DNA from: Symsagittifera roscoffensis
Lineage: Eukaryota; Xenacoelomorpha; Acoela; Convolutidae
Length of the DNA: 64,000 nucleotides
Reading direction: 5' to 3'
Assembly (NCBI RefSeq): GCF_963678635.1
Contig: NC_087066.1
Location: 25,313,736-25,377,735, forward strand
Part shown: piece by piece, positions 1 to 11,509 of the stretch
Numbering within the stretch: position 1 is the first letter of the stretch
Layout: each line of letters begins with the position of its first letter
Notes under the pieces: model-generated
The model's input: only the letters and a program-made list of their open reading frames with translations
Database searches by the model: none
Told to the model about the DNA's origin: nothing
Translations under genes and position numbers: made by a program

Positions 1-321
1 TATGCCCGCAAGCAATATGAAATGTTGGACTTTTTTTCCAGTCTCATTTAGTATTTTCCTTTTAAAAATATTGTTCATTCTTTTGCTGTTTTGCTTGTTG
101 CCGGAGTGCATCTTCGCCTGTGTTAAAAAATCACATACGTGGTCATTTAGACGCTATTTATCAATTCAATCTGTTTTCGCTCAGCCTTCATATTGGGTAA
201 AATCAATCTCGACAAATGACCCTAGCTTCAATTTATCGAGCGTCAATCTTCAAAGCCAATTTTGTTTGTCTGTTTCAGTCAAACAGTTTTCTTTCAGATA
301 GTTAAATAGCTCTGGAACATC
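1..321 (+). other. Upstream region of the secreted-protein gene
   Basis: No supported coding sequence. A pyrimidine-rich stretch ending in TTTCTTTCAG at about 288-298 resembles a splice acceptor, so the 24 or so bases before the ATG at 322 may be the last part of a 5' UTR exon whose upstream exon lies outside the window. The open frame covering 2-301 is hydrophobic and low in complexity; I do not treat it as a gene. Confidence 0.35.
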
Positions 322-1017
322 ATGTTTGCAGCTTCTCTTGTGGTTCTTTCTATTTTCTGTTCATATGGCCTCGCTGCTCCTGCATACGCCAACGACAGCG
401 AACCTTTTGACCGAACGGGTCTGGCCGAAACGCCCGGCAACGAATGGGGCTCTTATTTCAATGTGAATCAAACGAAAGAAGATGACGCATTTTACACTGT
501 GTTTGGAAATTTGAATGAAAATAAACATGGTGGAAAGAGCAGCTGCGATAGCTCACAGATAACTTTCAATCGGTTCTACAAAAGTTCGGAGAAGCCCAAC
601 GAACGAATTTATTCGTATTTCTGTAGAAAAAGCGAAGAGTATGAGCACATTAAGGCAGATTTTGACCGGAAGCAACCCCTCGAATTCCGAACGAAGTTGT
701 CGGCTTTTGGAATCACTGATGCAGGTCAATATCCACAAGAGTTTGACATCAAAGGCACCGTCGCAAACGAACTGGCGAAGAAGATTTGGGAAAAGACTTG
801 GAACAAATTCGACACGAACATTTACTGCGGCGATCCGTCGGTTGAAAAAACGGATGAGGTCGAGATGAAGTCGGAGAACTATCTGATGTACTACCGGTTT
901 CTGCTCTACTGCAACAAGGGGGAAGACAAAATGCACACTGAGTTCTTCGTGGATGAATTCTATGGAAAATATATGGACGGCCTGCCCACTATTTGTTTCC
1001 TGGAAAGACCGTATTAA
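322..1017 (+). CDS. Predicted secreted protein of 231 aa, family not recognised
   Basis: The ATG is preceded by in-frame stops and followed by 231 codons to TAA. Residues 1-23 form a classic signal peptide: a short N-terminus, a hydrophobic core (SLVVLSIFCSYGLAA) and an AYA-N cleavage site after residue 23. The mature part is hydrophilic and rich in Lys, Glu, Phe and Tyr, with five cysteines (about residues 75, 101, 169, 197 and 225). That pattern fits an extracellular disulfide-bonded protein with one unpaired Cys. There is no transmembrane segment after the leader. Base composition is clearly richer in G+C than the flanks and codon use looks normal, which supports real coding. A polyadenylation hexamer follows at 1253. 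It appears to be a single coding exon, although a 5' UTR intron is possible. I recognise no domain and assign no function. Confidence 0.75.
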   Translation: MFAASLVVLSIFCSYGLAAPAYANDSEPFDRTGLAETPGNEWGSYFNVNQTKEDDAFYTVFGNLNENKHGGKSSCDSSQITFNRFYKSSEKPNERIYSYFCRKSEEYEHIKADFDRKQPLEFRTKLSAFGITDAGQYPQEFDIKGTVANELAKKIWEKTWNKFDTNIYCGDPSVEKTDEVEMKSENYLMYYRFLLYCNKGEDKMHTEFFVDEFYGKYMDGLPTICFLERPY

Positions 1018-1252
1018 GTCTAGAAAGACATAAACTGTAAACTGATTTCTTTAGAGGTTTTCGTTAATCTCATGCTTTTTACTTACATCTAACCAACTAA
1101 TTTCGTAGTGCCTTTTTTGATACTTTTTTAGTATTTGATATGACCTAAAATAAGAGTGTAGCTATTAGCTTATTCTATTAACTGCTTTAATGATTGATGC
1201 CTTGCTAGATTTGATACGCTTTTTCTACATTAAACTTGTATCTACTGCTTAA

Positions 1253-1258
1253 AATAAA
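1253..1258 (+). promoter_or_regulatory. Candidate polyadenylation signal AATAAA
   Basis: AATAAA lies about 235 bases after the stop codon of the secreted-protein gene, in AT-rich sequence. It gives a 3' UTR of plausible length. AT-rich DNA contains chance hexamers, so this is position-based inference. Confidence 0.45.
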
Positions 1259-3875
1259 GTTTAATAATTTATATTTACCTGGATTTGAGGTTTAACAGTA
1301 CGAGTGTAGAAGCGCACCCAACCTGACATCTACTTTACTTGTTGAAAAAAAAGCCATCAGTGGATTTGCTCTATGCTTTTAGAGTTTTGCCAAGAAAATA
1401 GCCAATTTTGCTAAAACTCAGATATTCGGAATTTATGTTTTCATCAATCAATCATGATGAACAGATTTGAATTACGGGTGACAATGATGTCCGACTTGAA
1501 TTCAATTTCAGAAGGAAATTCAGAAGGAATTCTGTTATGAAACAGCTGGAGGAACTTTTTAAATAATTCATGAATTTAAAATCATGAATATGTAAAAATA
1601 AAAAGTAGAAAAATGAGATTCTCATTTTCTCAAATTTTATAATCAGCCTCATTGGTGATTAACTTCAAGTTCTTTAATGTAAAGATAAGTTATACTCTTG
1701 AGAATGAATAGTTAAAAATATATTTCTTTTTTTTGTGAAACGATATCTTTTTCTCATTGAACATCAGTAAAAAATACTAAAATGCCAAAAATGGATGTCA
1801 GCCTAAAATGGATGTCATAAAATAATACCAAAGGGGGGACCCTTTGGTTGGTGAGAGGATGAAATCCCTGAGGGAAGGGGTGTCCGCCCCCCTTCCCCCC
1901 TAAATCCGCCGCTGCTTGTACAGTTGATAGCCATATAAATAATAGTGGGTTGCTCTATAAATAGCACCTAAAAAAATTTCCAGTATACTTTTCTGCAAAT
2001 TTGACGACAGCAATCTTTGAGAATTACTAGAGGGGGACTGTATTTTGACTCCATTCATCCTCTGCGCTTTCTTACTAGCGAATTGTTTTTTTACCGTCGG
2101 TAACTTTTGTGTTAAGTGGATTTGCTTTTAAGTTTTTTCCTATTGCGAGTGCGAAATTTTTTGTTCCTACTTTCGAAGAAAGTGAGGTGATAGTTGTGCT
2201 CTGGCTAATTTTTTTTCCAGACAAAATATGATTTTTTAACTAGCAAATTTTGACGGAGTGCTTAAAGGTATTGTCCTGAGCTAAATTTTTTTTAAAAGAT
2301 ATTTTATTTGTGTTCTTCTTTTCGTAAAGTAATGGGGTATAAAGATTGCCAATTTGGGATAATTGATCCGCGATATATTGCGTGATAATAAGGAGTAGGC
2401 GGTGGTTTCATCCGTCTTAGAAATCTTTTCACATTGAATTGAAGCATGCTATTTGTTCTATTTAATACTTGCTATATGCAAAAGTTTCCTAATAATTTCG
2501 ATTTTTTTCACTCTTTTTACCCATTTTTTGAACGAACTACTCCATTAACCTTGAAACGCAGTCGGAACATTTAGGGCTCCGACCTGATGCGAGCAGTTTT
2601 GTTAGTTTTTCTCGTCTCAGCACAATCATGTTTTTGAAGGAAATGCTGCCCTGCACACATTGAAGGTAATTCGAGAGTCAGAAGATGTCTTCACTGTGAA
2701 CTCAGTTTAGAGAAAAGCATCTTTGCCTAAAAAAACGTGAAATGCGTTTTGGAAAAATCAAACTGTTTTTTAAACGTCAATGTAGTATGAAAAGGAAAAC
2801 TTTATATTACTTGGCTATTTTTTTTTTTTCAATTGAATGGGCAAGTTATGTAGGACAGTTAGTTAAACTCCTTCAGCAATCAAATCTCAGCTTTGTTTTG
2901 ATTTTTTTTATTTTCTTCACGCTAACTTGACGACCTGAGATTTTAAAAAATATCATTTTGAGATAGCTAATGCGCGCTTCTTTCTTTTTTACTGGTAACG
3001 CGTCCCTTAGAGTCAAAAGTCATTCCCAAAACTTTTGGGGCAAACAATTTGATGTTGATGCTTTATTATAGGAGAAATTTATCACTTCGTACACTACAAA
3101 GAGAGTAGGCGATTTTAACTTTGTTGAAACTTTAAAATTTCTGACTGTTCGTTTTCCTCAGTCTGTTTCACTCCCTTTTCTTTGCCTCTTTGTATGATCA
3201 GATGTTACATATCACATGGGTGATAATGTTTCATATGACGACATTTCTCAAACTAATCAACAACATCAACATCAGTTTGGTCAAATACTTTGAAAAAAAT
3301 TGAACGAGTGAATTGCTGGAACGAGCAAATTAAATTATTGCTTGTAAAACTGCAGTATCCGAAATTTTCCTCCGTCATACTCTAAGATTCGAAAAATCAA
3401 TCTTGCTTTTATTTGAACCTTATTCTGACTGAAAACATGAAAAAACAATATAAAGATTCTGAAGTACAGTAAAAAGTTTTTGATGTTCTGCAGTTTTTCG
3501 ACAAAAATTTATGATTTTAGGATGCTTTTCGGAACTTACTTCAAAAAATAAGCCAAGCTTTACTAGAATTAAAGTTAAAGATTCAGTGGCAGCTGGCAGC
3601 TAGTCCTTGCACAGTATCAATGTCATGGTAAGGGGTTGAATACAAGATTTCGCTTCAATGAGAATAACTTGTTAAATGCCTACCTCTATTTATGCAAAGT
3701 GCGTCATTAGGTGCCTCAAGATGTGAACTTTTTATTTTTAAATAAAAATTCTGACTTCAACTTAAATCTTTTTTTTTGCATTTTGAGCACTTCTCAATAT
3801 AGAACTTTTCGATTAAGAAAGCAAGCTATGTTTTCAATTATTAAAGTTTGTTTTGATTAAGTAGAAAAAACGACT
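1259..3875. other. AT-rich intergenic DNA without recognisable genes
   Basis: No open frame here looks coding. A G/C-rich patch at about 1830-1910 contains the phrase GGGACCCTTTGGTTGGTGAG. This also occurs at about 10200 and 16690, so it belongs to a dispersed repeat. The rest is homopolymer-rich and AT-rich. Confidence 0.6.
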
Positions 3876-3879
3876 GCTA

Positions 3880-4085
3880 GAAACTGTCTGTGTATACAGA
3901 ACACTCATTTCATCTATCAGATAGCTTTTGGTTGCTAAATATTTTGTTAATTTTTGGGTAAATCGGCTTTGAAATGATTTGATATACTTTTATACTTTTG
4001 TTATTGTCTCAGCGACCCAGAAAAAAGCCATGCAATTGAAAGCTTTTCTGGAGCTATGTCTCCATTTATTCTGTCACTATTTGGG
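3880..4085 (+). repeat. Diverged direct repeat, copy 1
   Basis: This segment aligns by eye with 4750-4945. Shared landmarks in order are a TATACA(G/A)A motif, TTTTGTTAATTTTT, GATTTGATAT, TATTGTCTCA and a TCTAGAGCT-like block before TCCATTT. Many substitutions and small indels separate the copies, so it is old. Confidence 0.6.
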
Positions 4086-4749
4086 AAAACATACAATCAA
4101 AAGACGATTTCAGTTAAAATTGATTGTAATCAGTAGAGGTAATACTTAATTTTAAAAAATCTTGTTTAGCTGACAAGCTTAAAATCAAAGGCTCCTGCAC
4201 TCTATAGCTAAAAATCAATCAGCTCCAGATGAAAAGAACAAAATGGGTTTTAATTATAGGCAAAAACCTGAAATATTCCACAAAAACCTGTAAATTAGAA
4301 AAGACGATTGATTCGTTTTTACCCGAATGTACATGCGAACAATTTGAGCAAAAAACAACAACTTTCTATTTTTCATGGTTAGCTCAAAAAGGTAATATTG
4401 AGACTATTTTGAATACACTAAGCAAACTATTTACTCCGTTTTTTAACCAAGTAGGATTGAGGCAAAGCTATTTTGTTTTAATTGAGATACATTATTTGGT
4501 TTCAATTACCTATGAGTCGAAACAAACAAAAGAATTTATTGCTTGGCACTAGAGGTAAGAAAAAACGGAACATTGTAATAAAATGGAAAAAGTTTCAATT
4601 TCGTCAAAATTTCATCTTCAGCGAAGAGTAGTCGGACCTGACCATTCAGTGTTTTGCCATGATACAAATGTTTCATTTATTTAATTTCTACCAGAAACTT
4701 ATTCGCGGTCTGCTAAAATTGGCATACCAACATAAGATTGGCAAAAAAT

Positions 4750-4945
4750 CTTGCTGCTAAAACGTGTTTGTTTATACAAAAGACTCATCTGTTTCTTGGC
4801 TTTGGTCGCAAAATTTTTTGTTAATTTTTAGTTAAAATTATTTTTAAACGATTTGATATTTTTTTGCTATTGTCTCAAGGTGAAAGCGGTGCAACGGAAT
4901 TTTTTTCTAGAGCTTTGTTTCCATTTTCCTGGACACTGGGGTAGA
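4750..4945 (+). repeat. Diverged direct repeat, copy 2
   Basis: Partner of 3880-4085 in the same orientation, with the same landmarks in the same order. The spacer between the two copies (4086-4749) holds no supported gene. Confidence 0.6.
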
Positions 4946-5039
4946 CCTCAAACTTCAATTTGATACAACATAGTATTTGAAATTAATTATTACAAGAAAA
5001 AGTTATCCAACTTTTTGCAAAGATATTGTTAATGGTGAA

Positions 5040-5340
5040 AAATCTTTTAAAAAAATCCACTTTCGAAACTAGAAATTGATCACGTATGTCGCTCACGATT
5101 TTCGTGACCTTTACACTTTCCTGTTCAACATTGAAATGTGCCTTCCTTTTAACAAAGGAAACAAACTACACCTATAAAAATCAAAAGTCAAATTGCTCAA
5201 AATAAAATTGGATCCTGAGCAAATTTTTAGGATTTTTCCTGAAAAAAAAACAAACAAAAAAATCATCGCGACCTATATAGGAATCTAAACTGCGTTCCTC
5301 GACTCTTAAAAATGAAGAAATTAAAATGGCTTTTGTTCTA
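5040..5340 (-). repeat. Dispersed repeat family R1, copy in minus orientation
   Basis: It contains a degenerate version of ATTTCGAAA...GTCGATCACG, the reverse complement of a block found in the SIRT4 introns at about 55985, 60110 and 63900. It is followed by a second conserved block ending GACTCTTAAAAATGAA, also seen at about 7140-7160. The family is AT-rich and non-coding. Confidence 0.6.
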
Positions 5341-6899
5341 TAAATAATTCAGAATAATGCCGCAATAAAGTTATGAAGCAGAAAATATTGTTGATTTGTT
5401 TCACCCAATTGCACCTATAAAATTTTTGAGGGAAAATATGAACAATTTTCTTTTTGCATGGCCTGGACAAAATTAGAGCAAAACAATTTTCACCTTTGAC
5501 CAAAAATTTTGATATCATCTGAGTATTGTTTTTAGTTTTGACGATTCTAAACTAAATTATTATTTTTTTTTTGAATGAAATCAGTCAGTTATCTATTTGG
5601 TTCATTTTTTCAACATTTTTGTTTCGTTTAGGTGCACGTTTTACATTACTAGCAGAGTTTGCACATAGCTAGCCAATTTATCTTCATTGTAGAACATCCA
5701 TATAGAACTGAATTATTGTTGAATAAACAAAGCAAGCTGTATTTCCATGTTTTTTAAAAAGTTTGAAACGAAACCCTACTTTTTGATATTAAACAAAAAG
5801 ATTATTGTTTTTATTTCTCCACTGCTCATATTAATGTTATAAGCAAAAAGTAATAAAAAAAAATCTTTTTTCTCGCAATAATAATTCAAATAAGTTTTCA
5901 ATGGAAGCTATTGTTAATCAGTTTTTCTAGGATTTAACATTTTTCACTTTTTTGTTTATCGTTGCAAGCGTTCTTACATAACTTTTTCGTTAAGGTTAGT
6001 TTTTTTCACATTCTTCTTTGATGTTTTTTTGAAAATTTAGAGAAGTACATTTTCTTTTTCTACAAAACAAATAATAAAACAGCATATCCGATAAACTCCC
6101 CAATAAAACCCAAAAAATCGAAGTTTTTTTAAAGAGAAAAATGAATAAAATAGAAATTCTTGAAATTTATCAGTTGTGTTATTGAGTTTTTCCTAATTAA
6201 CTCAAAATGAGCAAAATTGATTTAAAATCTACAAAGTGAAAACACACTTGATATTTGAAGTGAACTTGAAAATTACTCTTTTCGATCATAGCAAAACTTC
6301 CTCTCTTTAAACTTAACCTCACCAACTCCCCCCCCTCAATAGAGCACTAAATCTTTTGCTACTAGGGTGTAAAGCTGGAGACCAAAAGGCAAACCGCAAA
6401 AAAAAAATCAACTCATTGACCTTTTTTTTTTTTCAACTTCGCGTTTCAACAGTTTTCAAGTTTTTTATACTTTCCTTCTCAGGGTTCGTTCTGCGCCATA
6501 GTCGTTGTGAGCCGATTGTAATGAAATGAGACACTTGTAAGGTAACATCCTTGTGTGCATATAACCAAATGGGTTAAATGGGAGTTCTTCGTGAAGACAG
6601 ACACAACATAGACCCACAGGGGAAGTCCAACGAGCAGTCTTTCCGGGAAAAATAAAACGTATCTTTCCGGGAAAAAAAGATAAGATTGAATAATCATCAG
6701 ATTGAAACCAAAAGTAATTCAAAACAGTTTTCATTTTGAGAAAACCATAGCCAACAGCCTGTTGGAAAAGAGTCAATGAACGCTAGTCAACAAAAAAAAA
6801 CTGGCTTGCTTGTTTGGAAAATTCTCAACGTTCGAATTTCGAAGAAAATTAGACGGCCTTGAAATTCTTTGAACTTCTAAATCAATTTAAGATTGGCGT

Positions 6900-7165
6900 T
6901 TTTTTTTGATAAAACTGTGTGGATATAACCAGTATTTTATTTCAAGGGGAAATCTGAAAACTAAATTCCATTTTCAAAACTAGAAGTCGATCACGTTTTT
7001 TGTCACATTAACGCTTTTGCAGTAAAATCAAATGTAAAAACCGCGGCCAAATAAATTTGAGTCTGAACAAGTCTTAGGACTTTCCTGAAACATACAATAA
7101 AAAATAATCGCGCGGCCAATATAAGAGTCTGAATTACATTCATGGACTCTTAAAAATGAAAAGGA
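6900..7165 (-). repeat. Dispersed repeat family R1, second minus-oriented copy
   Basis: It matches 5040-5340 in order: AACTAGAAGTCGATCACG, then a TTAGGACTTTCCTGAAA-like block, then a CGCG(G)CCAATATA-like block, then GACTCTTAAAAATGAAAA. The copies are clearly diverged. The region 5341-6899 between them shows no supported gene. Confidence 0.6.
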
Positions 7166-7307
7166 CGAAACATCATTTCAAAAAAAAAACTGAGTAAATG
7201 GTAGACCAACCATTTGTTTTAAAACTGAGAAATGAAGCCTTGATTGATTGTGTAATTTTTTTTGTTTTACTGACCTTCAAAAAATTTTTTTTTGTTCCTC
7301 AGATCTG

Positions 7308-7650
7308 TTTTCGCTAGAATTCTTAGCGAGAAAAAAACAGTGTCGTAACTAATGAGTTTTCTGGTGAACGAAGAACAGTGTGTGAAAAAAGACCAAAACT
7401 GAGAGATCGAAACAAAGTTCACAAACTGTTCAGGCGCCATTTTAAATATGACTTTTTAATGTTTTCATTTTGCGTATTTTATGACATTGAATTCTGCTTT
7501 CAAATACCGACATTTATGGCAGTTCGTTATTCTTTGTTGACTTGCAATTGCCGATAATTACGGTTAACTTACGTATGAACTGAAATGTTGTCAATCGGCC
7601 AGCTACCCGAAACCGATCTACCTCAGTGCCAAAACGAGGCAGAAATATGG
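7308..7650 (+). repeat. Direct repeat of about 340 bp, copy 1
   Basis: Starts near TTCTTAGCGAG and runs through GAACGAAGAACAGTGTGTG and GTTCAGGCGCCATTTTAAAT to CGAAACCGATCTACCTCAGT. It is nearly identical to 7742-8092. A 90-bp unique spacer (about 7651-7741) separates the copies. Confidence 0.85.
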
Positions 7651-7741
7651 TCAGCCGACCCTGACAGGAGCAGTTCCTGTATGTGAGAGCTGACCCGGCT
7701 GATCTTGGAGCTCTCACCTCTTCTGGCTCTGTTGGGGGGCG

Positions 7742-8092
7742 AGGATGTTCTCGCTAGAATTCTTAGCGAGTAAAAACCAAGGTCGTAACTAATGAGTTTT
7801 CTGGTGAACGAAGAACAGTGTGTGAAAAAAGACCAAAACTGAGAGATCGAAACAAAGTTCACAAACTGTTCAGGCGCCATTTTAAATAAGACTTTTTAAT
7901 GTTTTCATTTTGCGTATTTTATGACATTGAATTCTGCTTTTTTTAAACACCGAAATTTATGGCAGTTCGTTATTCTTTGTTGACTTGTAATTTCCGATAA
8001 TTACGGTTAATTTAAGTATGAATTGAAATGTTGTCAATCGGCCAGCTACCCGAAACCGATCTACCTCAGTACCGAAACGAGGCAGAAATAAG
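7742..8092 (+). repeat. Direct repeat of about 340 bp, copy 2
   Basis: Same landmarks as 7308-7650, displaced by about 433 bases, with a few substitutions and short poly-T length differences. No coding potential is supported in either copy. Confidence 0.85.
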
Positions 8093-9873
8093 ATCCAAAA
8101 ATAATTGCAATGGCGAGGACAATCAGGTTAATTCTATTGAATTTTCCTGTGTGAGAAAATTTTCGATTTTTGGTGGACTTTTTAAAACAGCCAAATGAAC
8201 AGAAACTTTTGTGTAATGGTAACCTCCTGTGGACTTTCTAACTAAACTAAAACTAAATTTAGGATTTGAATTCAAATGGATTGAAGTTTGATTATATTAA
8301 TTCAAATGTCAATAGCTGCTATCTTTCAACACCAGTAAAAAGTGAGCCGAATCAGCTCCAATTCACTAACACATTGTCAACTTTGGGATACCTGTCCCCA
8401 CCTTGACATTTAAACCTAAACCACATTTCGCAAGTAGACTAAACCAAGTGGTTAAACAACAAGCGGCTGCTCAGCATCCTAATCAAAAGTGATCAGGTTT
8501 AAAAGTTTTAGTCCTTGCTAGAGTTCTTTAAGGACACTCGGATCTTTCCACGTGGTGATGGAGTTGCAAACAATCGGATGAGATCGGAATGGCATCTCTG
8601 AGGCCTGGTTGTGGAGATGCCTTTGATTCAGTCACTTCCTTCACCGCATGTCTGACTGATCTCCTATAAATTTGTTTTTGTCTTTGGTTCATCGTCTTGG
8701 TCGTGAGATGATTTTACCGGACTCGACATAGATGATGTTTTGTTAGGGTTGTAAAATATTACTGGACATTGTTGATGCGTTCTTTTCATGTCTAATTTGA
8801 GATTTCACCTGACGAGACCGGAATTAATTTCAATGAGTCGGTCAGAACTGGTCTGTACTGTTGCAGAAATTTTCTTGGTCAAACTTTTAATTTTTCTCGA
8901 CGAATTTTTTGGCGTTGCTCCTGAAACCTGATTTGGATAGTTGGCCTTCGTAAATGGTTGCTGTGTTTGACTAATGAATTTTTTCGAGGATGGGTTCTCA
9001 GTTGGTGAAGACTGGGGTTGGTGTTATCCCTCTTGAATTTGATGACGATAGGGTAAGACCCACTATTGGAGCTAACGCGCTTGTTTCTCTGGTTCTTGGA
9101 GCAGTTTTTATGTCCACTGCAACAGTGGTCTCTGATTTCCATGCTTGATTTAATCAAGAGTCTGCGCTTGGATGCTAATTTTAGGGGCGAATGAATTTTT
9201 TCTTCGGGTGATGTTGATGAAAATGTGTTAAGCTATCCCTGCGAAATTTTTGACCACCAAACGTAGCGAGCAGCGTCAATCATCGCTTCCTACCCGGAAA
9301 ATGAACGTTGGAACATCGATATTACTGCCTTCAGTAAAAATTGGGGGATGGTTATTCTGTCGTCTTTTGTAACCCATCCATCAATAACTGCGACTGAGCT
9401 CCAGAAAGTGCGAATGTAGGGATCGATATGGGAAAATCCTTATTTAACATTGCTCATAACTGCAGTTTTCATTATTCTGAGTGTTGAGTTTTCTGCGACC
9501 GTCTCTGCCACTTCATCTGCGTCCGGGTAGGGACTTTCTATTCTCTGCAAAAAGAAATTGATTTGTCCAGAATATAAACTTATTTTGCATCTTAAAATTG
9601 CTAGGTCTTTGTATCTTAAGTTGTATCTCAACTTCTTCTCACTGGACGTCATTCTTCTGCGTCGTCTCGCATTTGTTGCTTGAACTTGTGGTCGTGATCA
9701 AAACGTTGTAAATTTTTCTAACTCTGTTCAATAGCCAACTTTTGTCAAAACTGCATCCGCATCTGATGAGTTAGCTAGCATGCTTTCAGAAAATTGAAAA
9801 CATAGCGTAGAAGAAGATAAATTGTTACTTACAACAGGCTTATGATCGAAAAAATTGGGAGATATGATGAGAA
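8093..9873 (-). other. Unresolved region with weak minus-strand coding character
   Basis: On the minus strand, 9157-8879 is open for 92 codons, giving a basic, Ser/Asn/Lys-rich peptide. A further open stretch of about 55 codons lies at about 8700-8525 on the same strand. Base composition is more balanced here than in the flanks, so these may be decayed coding fragments of a mobile element or gene. I recognise no domain and see no clear start or splice structure. Confidence 0.25.
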
Positions 9874-10463
9874 GGTGGCGTGTCACGCAGCCGAATACCC
9901 GGATAGCCGAAAAATAAATTCGTTCCCGGATAGCCGAAAAATAAACTCGTTCCCGGATAGCCAAAAAATAAGTCCATATTTTCTCCCCCTTAAATCAATT
10001 TGCGGAGGAAACTGTACGGTTGATCTAGGATTTGCTCGAGGGGATGGGGTGACAAATGTTTTTTAAAAAGCAGGCCAAAAATGCCGTTTTTAAGACTTTT
10101 TGAAAAATTTTGACCAAAAGCTGCGTTTTTCAGTGCGTGCTCCCCTTTAAAATTAGTATATATTGAAAAATTTTAGGGTTTGTCGGCCGAGAGGGAGGGA
10201 CCCTTTGGTTGGTGAGTGGGTCGAATCCCTGTTGTAGTCGGACTTTAGTTGTTAATTAATTCAATGAGAGTAAAAGTATTAGCCAATCAAATCTCTTAAA
10301 ATTGTTCGGAATTTTGTTAGCTAACAGGCCGCAAAATTTTGAAGCACTTTTTCGTCCAATCAAAATGCGTCTCAATTTAGTGAAGAGTTTACTAATTTAA
10401 TTTAATTGAAATTAAATTTAAGTTTTTTCGGCTATCCGGGAATGCGGCTCCGTGGGTACGCAC
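9874..10463. mobile_element. Non-autonomous element with about 30-40 bp terminal inverted repeats
   Basis: The left end (9884-9914) contains CACGCAGCCG...CCCGGATAGCCGAAAAA. The right end (10423-10453) is its reverse complement with about three mismatches. Similarity may extend outward to 9874 and 10463. The left end carries three copies of a 27-bp unit. The inside is AT-rich with no transposase. I could not define a target-site duplication. The left border of the 6-kb tandem duplication (10044) falls inside this element, so the second duplicate has only the right end (about 16918-16950). Confidence 0.6.
9898..9975 (+). repeat. 27-bp tandem repeat, about three units
   Basis: Units of the form CCCGGATAGCCGAAAAATAA plus 7 bases start at 9898, 9925 and 9952; the last is shorter and has a G-to-A change. 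They are reiterations of the end of the surrounding inverted-repeat element. There are no unique spacers, so this is not a CRISPR array. Confidence 0.85.
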
Positions 10464-10829
10464 CGATGAAAATACTCATTAAGATTGGTTTCGACCAATT
10501 AAAAAATAAAGATTTTTTTGAATAAGACAAGACTAATTTGTATTTCACGCCGTGATTGGTCAAGGCAGTTAAATGCATATTTTTAGCCCCCATGCGGCGG
10601 TGTAGCAAAATGGTTACTCGAATCCGATTGATCCAATTTTTCGTCATTAAACTTGCGCCCTTCTGCGGTAAAAATCCATTTGTTTGAAGCACTTAACTGT
10701 GCTCGAATTCGATTGGCTTGAATTGTTAACAGAACTTCCGCCGACTTCTTGCGGGTAATTGATGAATTTATTGATTAAATCCGATTTGAATAAGAGCTAG
10801 ATCGCATTACTTGCGCTCTGGAGTGCAGC

Positions 10830-11030
10830 CAGTATTTAGACAGCCGCGTATTCATACTGGTCAGTATTTAGACAAATACTGTATGAACCAATCAGAATCG
10901 AGAAAAAACATAAATACTCCAAAATAAATAATAATTATTTATTAATTTCTTCTTTGTCTCGATTCTGATTGGTTGAAACAGTATTTGTCTAAATACTGAC
11001 CAGTATGAATACGCGGCTGTCTAAATACTG
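10830..11030. mobile_element. Short foldback (palindromic) element, copy A
   Basis: The left arm starts CAGTATTTAGACAGCCGCGT and continues through CATACTGGTCAGTATTTAGA and CCAATCAGAATCGAGA. The right arm is its near-perfect reverse complement ending CTGTCTAAATACTG. Arms are about 80 bp around an AT-rich centre of about 40 bp. There is no coding capacity. It resembles a MITE, but I see no convincing target duplication. Confidence 0.75.
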
Positions 11031-11042
11031 ACATGTAACCTT

Positions 11043-11499
11043 GGGTCTAGGACAACAAGCCGACGGGACTTCAAGCCGAAGGGACTTCAGGCCGAAATTT
11101 GAACTTTTCAAGCAGCTCAAAACACTATTTTTTTAATCTGTAAAACTTTGCTTTTCAAAGTTTAGGCAAGTATAGTCCATCAAATGCGTTATTCATGACA
11201 ATGCACCACTCGGGATTGGCATCCGTTAATAGTATCAGCCGGTTTTTGAAATGCATAAATTATAAACAAGAAAAACGCCTTCAACCGTGTTTTAATTTTC
11301 AACTTTCCTAAACATCATTTGGAGGATTGAATTTTATAAAAACGCCAATAACTAGTGAAGAAAGATCCTGAAATTCCAAAATTCTTCAATAAAATTATAA
11401 AATTAATCATATTTCACAAGTTTGTAAGAAAATATTCGGCTTGAAGTCCCTAATTTTACGATTCGGCTTGAAGTCCCGTCGGCTTGATGTCCGGCACCC
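11043..11499. mobile_element. 457-bp MITE with about 40-bp inverted repeats and 9-bp target duplication
   Basis: Both ends read inward as GGGT, a variable GGACA(A/T)C stretch, then AAGCCGACGGGACTTCAAGC. A further subterminal inverted copy of the GGGACTT...GCCGAA block follows. The nine bases TGTAACCTT occur immediately before (11034-11042) and after (11500-11508). The duplicate at 17526-17534 has a single TGTAACCTT and no element, which is an intact empty site. A 9-bp duplication with long inverted repeats is typical of Mutator-like elements; family assignment is inference. There is no transposase. Confidence 0.9.
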
Positions 11500-11509
11500 T
11501 GTAACCTTA

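Noticed and set aside
2-301. 99-codon frame at the window start
   Set aside because: It is hydrophobic and compositionally AT/T-rich, ends at an acceptor-like tract and has no domain. It is more likely upstream intron or UTR.
9898-9975. Short direct repeats that superficially resemble a CRISPR array
   Set aside because: The units abut directly with no unique spacers, they match the end of the surrounding inverted-repeat element, and the genome is eukaryotic.
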